Made by a program: the position numbers and the translations under genes. The notes beneath the pieces were generated by a model that ran no database searches, was not told where the DNA came from, and worked only from the letters and a program-made list of their open reading frames with translations. 5,737 nucleotides of DNA from Bacteroidota bacterium (lineage in GTDB: Bacteria; Bacteroidota; Bacteroidia; Flavobacteriales_F; PHOS-HE28). How positions within the stretch are numbered: the stretch's first letter is position 1; each line of letters opens with the position of its first letter. The DNA lies in the NCBI GenBank assembly GCA_023412755.1, contig JAEZCB010000174.1:1-5737 (forward strand), given 5' to 3'. This document shows, piece by piece, positions 1-5,737 of the stretch.

Positions 1-567
1 GGCTGGTTCTCAGTCACTGCCGAGCCGGGCACACCCGTTTCCCAGATCGAGGCGGACATTAAGAAGCTGATGGCCCGGAGGCATTCCGTGCACCCGGATG
101 ATACCATGGCGTTCGGCAGTTTCAACCTGGAGGAAGCCTTCGGGAAAATGAACATGCTCTTCGTTGGCATCAACTTCCTCAGTTGGTTCGTGGGCATCCT
201 CACCTTGCTGGCGGGCGTCATCGGCATCAGCAACATCATGATGGTGATCATCCGCGAGCGCACCAAGGAGATCGGCATCCGCAGGGCCATCGGTGCCACA
301 CCAGCGAAGATCAGAACGCAGATCATCCTGGAATCACTCACGCTCACCGTACTTGCCGGTTACATCGGCCTCACACTGGGTGTGCTGTTGCTGGAAGGCA
401 TTGTCGCCGCGGGTCTGCAGGGCGATTTCTTCCAGCAACCGGAAGTGGACCTTCGCACCGCATTGATCGCCTTGAGCGTGCTGGTGGTAAGTGGCCTTTT
501 CGCGGGCATGATCCCTGCGCGAAGAGCCTTGAAAATAAATGCTGTGGACGCTCTTAGAGCTGAATAG
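1..567 (+). CDS. MacB/FtsX-type ABC transporter permease, 5'-truncated
   Basis: The open frame runs from the first base to TAG at 565-567, giving 188 visible residues; the true start is outside the window. It is the C-terminal part of an ABC permease of the MacB/FtsX family, which couples ATP hydrolysis to export or mechanotransmission across the inner membrane. Seen directly: the end of the periplasmic domain (about residues 1-50), a membrane segment at about 54-83 ending in GISNIMMVII, the hallmark loop RERTKEIGIRRAIGA at 85-99, two further membrane segments near 110-136 and 152-171, and the typical C-terminus PARRALKINAVDALRAE. The family has four membrane segments, so the first is missing, as is any N-terminal ATPase domain. 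Whether the ATPase is fused (as in E. coli MacB) or separate cannot be told. The adaptor gene starts five bases after the stop, which supports an efflux operon. The substrate is unknown; lipoprotein-release permeases (LolC/E) are a less likely alternative given the adaptor neighbour. Confidence 0.93.
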   Translation, partial: GWFSVTAEPGTPVSQIEADIKKLMARRHSVHPDDTMAFGSFNLEEAFGKMNMLFVGINFLSWFVGILTLLAGVIGISNIMMVIIRERTKEIGIRRAIGATPAKIRTQIILESLTLTVLAGYIGLTLGVLLLEGIVAAGLQGDFFQQPEVDLRTALIALSVLVVSGLFAGMIPARRALKINAVDALRAE

Positions 568-572
568 AAAAG

Positions 573-1706
573 ATGAAAAAGATCCTTCGCTACCTCTTTG
601 TCGCCGTAATGGTCTTCGCTTTCGTGTGGACCCTCTGGTTCCTCTACCAGAAATCCGTGGAGAAGCCCGAAGTGTACAAAGTGGAAACACCCACGCGCGG
701 CAGCATCGTGAAGAAGACCATCGCCAACGGCAGCATAGAGCCGCGGCAGGAGATCGAGGTGAAGCCCGTGGTAAGCGGCATCATTCGCGAGCTTTTTGTT
801 GAAGCGGGCGATCAGGTGAAGAAGGGTGACAAGCTCGCCACCATCCAGATCGTACCGGACATGCTCACGCTGAACAATGCGGAGAACCGGGTGCGCGCGG
901 CGGAGATCAACCTGGCCAATGCGCAGATGAACCACGATCGCAACAAACCACTTGCGGATAAAGGTGTGATCAGCGCAAGTGAGATGCAGACCTTCGACAT
1001 CGCCCTGCGCAACGCGAAACAGGAACTTGCCGCCGCCGAAGATGCGCTGCAGCTGGTGCGCGAAGGCGTGAGCCGCAGCGGTGGCACCGGCAACACCATC
1101 GTGCGCAGCACCATCGATGGAATGGTGCTCGATGTGCCGGTGAAAGTGGGTTCCAGCGTGATCGAGCGGAACAACTTCAACGAAGGCACCACCATCGCGT
1201 TCATCGCCGACATGCAGGATCTGATCTTCAAAGGAAAAGTGGATGAAAGCGAGATCGGAAAAGTGCGCACCGGCATGGACCTGGTGCTAACCATCGGCGC
1301 CATCGACAACGAGACCTTCCCCGCGAAACTGGAATACATCGCCCCGAAAGGAGTGGATGAAGAAGGTGCGATCAAATTCGAGGTCCGTGCAGCGGTGGAG
1401 CCACAGGAAGGCCAACTCATTCGCGCCAACTACAGCGCCAACGCGGACATCGTACTCGATCGTCGCGACAGCGTAATGGTGATCCCCGAACGCCTCGTAC
1501 AATTCAACGAGACCGGGGACAGCGCATTCGTGGAGGTCCACAATGGCAACCAGGAATTCAGGCGCCAGTACATCCGCACCGGCCTCAGCGATGGCATCAA
1601 CATCGAGGTGGTGGACGGCATCGCGATGGATACGGGCTTGAAGGGTGCGGTGAAGGGCGAGGAGGAGGAAGAAGAGGTGCCTGGCGGGCGGAGACGGCGG
1701 ATGTAG
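573..1706 (+). CDS. MacA/HlyD-type periplasmic adaptor (membrane fusion protein)
   Basis: A 377-residue protein that would link the inner-membrane permease to an outer-membrane channel in a tripartite efflux pump. Seen directly: an N-terminal signal anchor (about residues 5-25, preceded by KK and R, with no lipobox cysteine); a first lipoyl half-motif at 64-91 (VSGIIRELFVEAGDQVKKGD); a helical hairpin rich in Ala, Glu and Gln at about 97-163; a second lipoyl half at 174-197 (IDGMVLDVPVKVGSSV); a beta-barrel region at about 207-295; and a membrane-proximal domain to about 357. The order and length fit the MacA/RND-adaptor family. The C-terminus is odd: six glutamates at 363-368, then VPGG and four arginines. 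ATG at 573 lies five bases after the permease stop, preceded only by an A-rich stretch, so translation may be coupled. Permease-before-adaptor order is the reverse of E. coli macAB. The family is confident; the exported compound is unknown. Confidence 0.93.
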   Translation: MKKILRYLFVAVMVFAFVWTLWFLYQKSVEKPEVYKVETPTRGSIVKKTIANGSIEPRQEIEVKPVVSGIIRELFVEAGDQVKKGDKLATIQIVPDMLTLNNAENRVRAAEINLANAQMNHDRNKPLADKGVISASEMQTFDIALRNAKQELAAAEDALQLVREGVSRSGGTGNTIVRSTIDGMVLDVPVKVGSSVIERNNFNEGTTIAFIADMQDLIFKGKVDESEIGKVRTGMDLVLTIGAIDNETFPAKLEYIAPKGVDEEGAIKFEVRAAVEPQEGQLIRANYSANADIVLDRRDSVMVIPERLVQFNETGDSAFVEVHNGNQEFRRQYIRTGLSDGINIEVVDGIAMDTGLKGAVKGEEEEEEVPGGRRRRM

Positions 1707-1718
1707 GATCGTCGTACA

Positions 1719-1735
1719 CGCATTGATAAGATGCG
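1719..1735 (+). terminator. Small hairpin after the adaptor gene, possible weak terminator
   Basis: CGCAT at 1719-1723 pairs with ATGCG at 1731-1735. A T-G wobble closes the inner end, leaving a five-base loop (GATAA). It lies 12 bases after the adaptor stop codon, where an operon terminator would be expected. There is no T-run after it and the stem is short, so it may be chance or only a weak processing or pause site. Confidence 0.2.
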
Positions 1736-1777
1736 CTTCAGGCAACAAATGTTTCTGAACGTCAGCAGCCTATGGGG

Positions 1778-1805
1778 ATGCCAGGGGCCATTATGCCAGC
1801 GGGCC
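1778..1805. repeat. Imperfect short direct repeat, two copies
   Basis: ATGCCAGGGGCC (1778-1789) and ATGCCAGCGGGCC (1793-1805) are the same word apart from one inserted C, separated by three bases. It looks like a local slippage duplication. On the minus strand the pair straddles the stop codon of the possible 41-residue reading frame. No function is evident. Confidence 0.4.
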
Positions 1806-1916
1806 TTCAGCCATCCAACGAAACGGGATCAACTTGTATTCATTCGCCAACTCATCAGCTGCGGACTTTTCATCGAGCTGCTGCGGATCAGCGATCCATG
1901 AGCCAACGTTTCCCAT
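1791..1916 (-). CDS. Possible small protein or gene remnant, 41 residues, unrecognised
   Basis: A minus-strand frame that starts with ATG (complement of 1914-1916) and ends with TAA (complement of 1791-1793), lying wholly within the gap between the adaptor and hydrolase genes. The product starts MGNVGSWIADPQQLDEKSAA and ends PFRWMAEGPLA: an acidic, helix-prone middle and a tryptophan near each end, with no signal peptide or membrane segment. In favour of coding: about 40% of its codons start with G, and third-position GC is about 59% by my count, the pattern of real genes rather than of noise. The frame stays open upstream to an ATG at 1982, but that part is antisense to the hydrolase signal peptide and looks like a shadow. 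No Shine-Dalgarno sequence is visible. It may be a small gene, the C-terminal remnant of a displaced gene, or chance. I do not recognise the family. Confidence 0.25.
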   Translation of the reverse strand: MGNVGSWIADPQQLDEKSAADELANEYKLIPFRWMAEGPLA

Positions 1917-1928
1917 CTTCGCGGCATC

Positions 1929-3479
1929 ATGCGGAAGACCTTTTTGCTTTCTATCGCGGTGCTCTGCTTCGGCACCCTTCAAGCACAGCGCCAGCCCGAC
2001 TTCAAGAAGTTGGATGCCTACATCACCAATGCCATGGAGAAGTTCGGTGCACCGGGTCTGGCCGTTGGTGTGGTGAAGGATGGAAAGCTCGTGTGGAGCA
2101 AAGGCTATGGCAGTCCGGACCTGCTTTCCAAGGACAAGGTCTCAGAGAAGACCATCTTTACCAGTGCCTCCATCAGCAAAGCATTCACCGCTTGTGCGAT
2201 CGGTCTGTTGGTGGATGAAGGCAAGCTGAGATTCGATGATCCGGTGGTGAAGCACCTGCCGGAATTCCGCACCACCGATCCGTATGTCACCGCCAACCTC
2301 AGCATACGTGACATGCTTTCGCACCGCGCGGGCTGGATCACTTTCGATGGGGACCTGCTCTGGTACGGAACCGACTATACCCCGGAAGAGATACTGCGGC
2401 GCCACGCGAACGAACCGCTCACCTATGGCTTCCGCGAGAAATTCGGCTACAGTAACCTCATGTACATCGCCGCCGCGCAGGTGATCGAGCGGGTGAGCGG
2501 GCAGGACTGGGACACCTTCATCACCGAACGCATCCTGAAGCCGTTGGAAATGACGCGCACCACCGTGGAGACCGACGATCTGAAGGGAATGAAGGATGTC
2601 GCGTTGCCTCACGTGCCCGACCGGGAAAAAGGCTTTGGTGTGCGAAGTATGGCACACCAGCAATTAAAAGGTGCCGATGGTGCCACGGGCATCAATACCT
2701 GCGTTACCGATCTGGCGAAGTGGGATGCCATGTGGGCCAACGAAGGAAAGGTCGGTGACAAGGAATTCCTGAAGCCCCGGACCTGGGTCACCCTCACCAC
2801 CAACCACCTGAACTTTCCTGTTGGTCCAGATGAAGCGGCCACTGGCAAGCACTACGATGGTGCGGCGCTCGGCTGGTTCACCGAAGACCGGCATGGGGTG
2901 AAGATCATCACCCACAGCGGCGGCCTTCCCGGCTTCATACTCAACCACGCGGTGGTGCCGGAGCGTGATCTGGCGGCCATAGCCCTGGCCAATGGCGAGA
3001 CGTACATCGCTTTCGCGATCACGGACAAGATCCTTGACATGTACCTCGCCGATGGAAAGGCGGACCCCGTTGCGGAAATGCTTCCGCGGATGAAGGCTCG
3101 TGCGGATCGGGATTTGAAGCGGCTGGCGGAGCGTGCGGCCGCACGGTTGGAAGGAACAACACCGACCGCAGGCGCGGAAAAGATCGTGGGCACCTATGAG
3201 GACAAGATCTATGGGGAGGCTACCATCACCAACGCCAACGGTACCCCCGTTCTCACATTGATGCCTGCCAAAGAACTCTTCAATGGGACCTTGGAACACT
3301 GGCACCACGATACCTGGAAGTGGAACCACCGCGATCCTTTCCTTGAGCCGGGATGGGTGACCTTCCAATTCGATGCGGACCACAAGGTGACCGGCTTCAA
3401 GATCGATCTGCACAGCCCGGACTTCCACTTCTATAAGCTGGACTTCCGCAAGCAGGATCGTGCTGATGTTCAGAAGTAA
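1929..3479 (+). CDS. Secreted serine hydrolase, class C beta-lactamase fold, C-terminal DUF3471-like domain
   Basis: A 516-residue exported hydrolase of the beta-lactamase/penicillin-binding-protein-like family (Beta-lactamase Pfam group). Seen directly: a signal peptide (MRK, hydrophobic core, likely cleavage after LQA at residue 19); the catalytic SxxK motif S81-I-S-K84; the Tyr motif Y174-S-N176; and H329-S-G331 in the place of the KTG motif. A C-terminal beta-rich, Trp/His-rich region at about 410-506 (from VGTYEDKIYGEA onward) matches DUF3471 as I know it. The core is about 380 residues, the usual length. Family members act as esterases, D-amino-acid peptidases or amidases far more often than as antibiotic-resistance enzymes, and the HSG variant points the same way; the actual substrate is unknown. 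ATG at 1929 is chosen because it gives a clean signal peptide; there is no Shine-Dalgarno sequence. The 222-base gap upstream and the 103-base gap downstream suggest its own transcript. It probably acts in the periplasm or outside the cell. Confidence 0.93.
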   Translation: MRKTFLLSIAVLCFGTLQAQRQPDFKKLDAYITNAMEKFGAPGLAVGVVKDGKLVWSKGYGSPDLLSKDKVSEKTIFTSASISKAFTACAIGLLVDEGKLRFDDPVVKHLPEFRTTDPYVTANLSIRDMLSHRAGWITFDGDLLWYGTDYTPEEILRRHANEPLTYGFREKFGYSNLMYIAAAQVIERVSGQDWDTFITERILKPLEMTRTTVETDDLKGMKDVALPHVPDREKGFGVRSMAHQQLKGADGATGINTCVTDLAKWDAMWANEGKVGDKEFLKPRTWVTLTTNHLNFPVGPDEAATGKHYDGAALGWFTEDRHGVKIITHSGGLPGFILNHAVVPERDLAAIALANGETYIAFAITDKILDMYLADGKADPVAEMLPRMKARADRDLKRLAERAAARLEGTTPTAGAEKIVGTYEDKIYGEATITNANGTPVLTLMPAKELFNGTLEHWHHDTWKWNHRDPFLEPGWVTFQFDADHKVTGFKIDLHSPDFHFYKLDFRKQDRADVQK

Positions 3480-3507
3480 GCGCGATATGAACATCTTTTT
3501 GGACCAC

Positions 3508-3529
3508 TTCACATTGACTTAACATTGAT
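3508..3529 (+). promoter_or_regulatory. Tandem 11-base direct repeat resembling a Pho box, upstream of the phosphate transporter
   Basis: TTCACATTGAC (3508-3518) is followed at once by TTAACATTGAT (3519-3529), identical at 9 of 11 positions. Response regulators of the PhoB/OmpR type bind tandem 11-base direct repeats. The words TTCACA and TTAACA, five bases apart, fit the TTHAYA-N5 pattern known for Bacillus PhoP and recall the GTTCACC unit of Streptomyces PhoP boxes. The repeat sits 53 bases before the chosen start of the PiT gene. A GATAGG at 3535-3540 is a weak -10 candidate at about the distance expected for a PhoB-activated promoter. Binding and regulation are inference; the Bacteroidota consensus is not known to me. 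Confidence 0.35.
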
Positions 3530-3570
3530 CTGACGATAGGGCAAACATGCCTGTGGAACTTTGTGCAGGC

Positions 3571-3575
3571 AAAGG
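3571..3575 (+). promoter_or_regulatory. Likely ribosome binding site supporting the ATG at 3583
   Basis: AAAGG ends seven bases before ATG at 3583, a normal Shine-Dalgarno spacing. The alternative in-frame ATG at 3547 has only a poor ATAGGG upstream, and it would begin almost where a transcript from the repeat-containing promoter should start. This favours 3583 as the translation start. Confidence 0.45.
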
Positions 3576-3582
3576 CCACAAC

Positions 3583-5181
3583 ATGGACAGCTACCTCGCG
3601 ATCGTCATTGTTCTTCTGGTACTTGCGGTCGCCGATCTGGTGGTCGGAGTAAGCAATGATGCGGTGAACTTCCTCAACTCGGCCATCGGATCGAAGGTGG
3701 CACCGCGGAAGATCATCCTGAGTATCGCCGCACTGGGCATTCTGGCAGGCGCGCTCAGTTCCAGTGGCATGATGGAGGTGGCGCGAAAAGGGATCTTCGA
3801 CCCCTCCTTCTTCTCCTTCGCGGATGTGATGGTGATCTTCCTGGCGGTCATGCTCACGGACATCATCCTGCTGGATGCTTACAATTCACTGGGCCTGCCG
3901 ACCAGCACCACCGTTTCCATCATCTTCGAGCTGTTAGGTGCGGCCATGGTGGTGGGATGGTTGCGCATGCAGATGGGTGGCACCACCGCCAGTTCCATCT
4001 TCGACATGATCAACACCTCGAAGGTCAACGAGATCATCAGCGGCATCTTTCTTTCGGTGTTGATCGCATTTGTCGTGGGCGTTGCGATCATGTGGCTGGT
4101 GCGGCTCATGTTCACCTTCCATTTCAAGGACAAACTGCTCAAGCGTGGCTCCATCTTCGCCGGACTGGCCATCACATTCATCATCTATTTCATGCTGGTG
4201 AAGGGTTTGAAGAACACCGATCTCATGGCTGGCGCCATGGGCCAATGGATCCAGCAGAACACATGGCCGCTCATGGCCGGGTTGATGGCCGGCATCACTT
4301 TCCTCTCCTTCGCTTTGCAGCGCTGGTTCCGGGTGGATCCCCTGAAGATGGTGGTGCTCGCGGGCACATTCTCCCTGGCCATGGCCTTCGCAGGAAATGA
4401 TCTGGTCAACTTCATCGGGGTGCCCCTAGCCGGTCTGGAATCCTTCCTCTTATGGTCCACTTCCGGCATCGGCGCCGAAGGATTCATGATGGATGGATTG
4501 AACACCGCGGTGCGCACACCTACCTATCTGCTGTATATCTCCGGGGGTATCATGGTGCTCACGCTCTGGTTCTCCGGCAAGGCCAGGAAGGTGACAGATA
4601 CCGAAGTAAGCCTGAGCCGCCAGGGATCCCAACAGCCGGAGAAATTCAAGAGTCATTTGCTGGCGCGGCTCATTGTACGGGGTGCCATGCGTTCGGCCCT
4701 GGTGTTCAACTCCGTTCTCAGCCACAGGAACAAGGTGGTACTCAAGAAGCGTTTCCGCAGCCACGGATTGATGAAGGAGGAGGATGCACCCGCTTTCGAC
4801 ATGGTTCGTGCATCCATGAACCTGATGCTGGCCAGTGTTTTGATCGCTGCGGCCACCAAGTTGAAACTTCCCCTGAGTACCACTTTCGTCTCCTTCATGG
4901 TGGCCATGGGCACCTCGCTTGCCGATCGTGCCTGGGGTGCTGGCACGGCCGAATACCGCGTTGCCGGTGTGTTGAATGTGATCGGAGGCTGGTTCCTCAC
5001 AGCCCTTGTCGCCTTCATGGCGGCAGGCCTCATGGCGCTGATCATCCACTTCGGCGGCAACTGGATGGGCGTGGTGCTCTTCGTGGTGGTGGGCGCGATC
5101 ATGGTGCGCAGCCATCTGCCCCGCCGCGGCCGTATCCTGGACGAAGGGATGCGTTCCGCAGGGAGCACCGCACAAGCCTGA
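3583..5181 (+). CDS. PiT-family inorganic phosphate transporter
   Basis: A 532-residue inner-membrane carrier that takes up inorganic phosphate with a cation (H+ or Na+). Seen directly: the two inverted-half signatures, VSNDAVN at 23-29 and GNDLVN at 271-276, equivalent to the family GANDVANA motif; the paired LPTSTT (105-110) and LPLSTT (429-434) motifs; and about eleven hydrophobic segments. A hydrophilic loop at about 331-412, rich in Arg and Lys, separates the second-half segments, as in longer PiT proteins, and the tail (about 510-532) is short and basic. Start choice: an in-frame ATG at 3547 would add 12 polar residues (MPVELCAGKGHN) that do not look like a PiT N-terminus, while MDSYLAIVIV at 3583 does and has AAAGG upstream. 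A Pho-box-like repeat precedes the gene, which may mean induction under phosphate limitation, although many PiT genes are constitutive. No PhoU-like (DUF47) partner gene is adjacent. The cation cannot be assigned from sequence. Confidence 0.95.
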   Translation: MDSYLAIVIVLLVLAVADLVVGVSNDAVNFLNSAIGSKVAPRKIILSIAALGILAGALSSSGMMEVARKGIFDPSFFSFADVMVIFLAVMLTDIILLDAYNSLGLPTSTTVSIIFELLGAAMVVGWLRMQMGGTTASSIFDMINTSKVNEIISGIFLSVLIAFVVGVAIMWLVRLMFTFHFKDKLLKRGSIFAGLAITFIIYFMLVKGLKNTDLMAGAMGQWIQQNTWPLMAGLMAGITFLSFALQRWFRVDPLKMVVLAGTFSLAMAFAGNDLVNFIGVPLAGLESFLLWSTSGIGAEGFMMDGLNTAVRTPTYLLYISGGIMVLTLWFSGKARKVTDTEVSLSRQGSQQPEKFKSHLLARLIVRGAMRSALVFNSVLSHRNKVVLKKRFRSHGLMKEEDAPAFDMVRASMNLMLASVLIAAATKLKLPLSTTFVSFMVAMGTSLADRAWGAGTAEYRVAGVLNVIGGWFLTALVAFMAAGLMALIIHFGGNWMGVVLFVVVGAIMVRSHLPRRGRILDEGMRSAGSTAQA

Positions 5182-5210
5182 TACCGCCGGATCTCGCACA
5201 TTTGAGGTCC

Positions 5211-5737
5211 ATGGTCAGGGCCTGCTTTAGCCGTTCAGCCTTCTTTCTGATCGTACTCTTTCTTTCCAGCTGGCATTTGGATGTTTCACGCAATGACAAC
5301 ATCGTAAGCCGTGCTGCGATGGTCGCTGCATTGGCTGTCCATGGTGAGGCCCATATCGACCGCTATCATACACTAACCCAGGACAAGGCCTACATCAATG
5401 GTCATTACTATTCGGAAAAAGCACCACTGCCTGCCCTGATCATGGTTCCTGTCTGGTGGGCATTCCATACCACCGGCCTGTCATCCACGCCTGCCGATGG
5501 TGGACTCCCTGATCTGCTATTGGCGGTGTGCGGCATACTCATGGGGTCCCTCCCATTCACATTGATCATTTGCTGGACCAGGCGAAAACTCTTACGCACA
5601 GGGATCCCATATGCGAGTTCCATCGCGGTGGCCGCGTTCTTTGGCTCCTTCCTTTTCGCGTACAGCGGCAGTTTCTTCGGCCATCTGGTGGCCGCCTATC
5701 TTATGCTGCTGGCATGGGAACAGAGACAGGTGGGGCG
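5211..5737 (+). CDS. Multi-pass membrane protein resembling GT39-like glycosyltransferases, 3'-truncated
   Basis: An open frame from ATG at 5211 to the window end shows the first 175 residues, with no stop reached. Seen directly: an N-terminal membrane segment at about 9-21; a soluble loop with R27-N-D29, H48-I-D50 and a conserved-looking block DKAYINGHYYSEKAPLPAL at 58-76; then membrane segments near 74-85, 101-121, 134-151 and 155-169. From memory, the DKA...NGHYYSDKAPG type of block is found in GT-C-fold membrane proteins annotated as family 39-like glycosyltransferases, which transfer sugars from lipid-linked donors on the periplasmic side; the acidic residue in the first loop is usually catalytic there. 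The acceptor is unknown and the catalytic C-terminal half is not visible, so a plain hypothetical membrane protein remains possible. GAGG at 5204-5207 is rather close to the start; TTG at 5202 is a weaker alternative. Only 29 bases separate it from the transporter gene, so co-transcription is likely. Confidence 0.75.
   Translation, partial: MVRACFSRSAFFLIVLFLSSWHLDVSRNDNIVSRAAMVAALAVHGEAHIDRYHTLTQDKAYINGHYYSEKAPLPALIMVPVWWAFHTTGLSSTPADGGLPDLLLAVCGILMGSLPFTLIICWTRRKLLRTGIPYASSIAVAAFFGSFLFAYSGSFFGHLVAAYLMLLAWEQRQVG

Noticed and set aside
360..935. Long minus-strand open frame of 191 codons across permease and adaptor
   Set aside because: It is antisense to two well-supported genes, and its His/Arg-rich product has no domain pattern; a codon-bias shadow.
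1885..1897. Perfect short inverted repeat GGATC-AGC-GATCC, 31 bases before the hydrolase start, a possible operator
   Set aside because: Arms are only five bases, it lies within the possible minus-strand coding frame, and such palindromes are common by chance; no second copy is near.
1941..1976. Cysteine at residue 13 of the hydrolase leader as a lipoprotein site
   Set aside because: The residues before it (AVL) do not fit a lipobox, and a normal signal peptidase I site follows at LQA.
3494..3501. TCTTTTTG resembling the Bacteroidota -7 element TAnnTTTG
   Set aside because: The invariant A is replaced by C, and no TTG -33 element sits at the proper distance upstream.
2664..3512. Minus-strand open frame of 282 codons opposite the hydrolase
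   Set aside because: It mirrors the hydrolase codons, which carry clear catalytic motifs and a signal peptide; the antisense product has no recognisable feature.
4450..5199. Minus-strand open frame of 249 codons opposite the phosphate transporter
   Set aside because: Rich in His, Gly and Glu as expected from antisense of a hydrophobic membrane protein gene; no domain seen.
5197..5204. CACATTTG just before the last gene, one mismatch from TAnnTTTG
   Set aside because: No -33 partner is visible and a transcript from it would start at the ATG itself; read-through from the transporter gene is simpler.

Overview
The window reads as a stretch of a moderately GC-rich Bacteroidota chromosome, probably a Flavobacteriales-like lineage. 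The reasons are the style of the proteins (a PiT carrier with the SNDAVNFLNSAIGSK signature, a secreted serine hydrolase that appears to end in a DUF3471-type domain), weak or absent Shine-Dalgarno sequences, and single-gene or short-operon layout. This placement is inference from family knowledge; there is no rRNA or marker gene here. All confident genes are on the + strand. I see no tRNA, rRNA, CRISPR, insertion sequence or phage gene.

Layout. Positions 1-567 hold the C-terminal part of a MacB/FtsX-type ABC transporter permease, whose start lies outside the window. Five bases later, 573-1706 encodes its likely partner, a MacA/HlyD-type periplasmic adaptor; the two probably belong to one tripartite efflux operon. 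Positions 1707-1928 are a gap of 222 bases with a small hairpin, a short imperfect direct repeat and a possible 41-residue minus-strand reading frame with coding-like composition. Positions 1929-3479 encode an exported class C beta-lactamase-fold serine hydrolase. Positions 3480-3582 form a short intergenic region containing two tandem 11-base repeats that resemble a Pho box. They lie directly upstream of 3583-5181, a PiT-family inorganic phosphate transporter. After 29 bases, 5211 to the window end encodes the N-terminal 175 residues of a multi-pass membrane protein resembling GT39-like glycosyltransferases.

How the genes work together. Permease and adaptor would form the inner-membrane and periplasmic parts of an ATP-driven export system; the ATPase domain or subunit and the outer-membrane channel are not visible. 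The hydrolase looks like an independent gene. The phosphate transporter and the following membrane protein are close enough to be co-transcribed, though no functional link is evident. Nothing here looks like a new multi-gene system. The best lead is regulatory: the Pho-box-like repeat ahead of the phosphate transporter.
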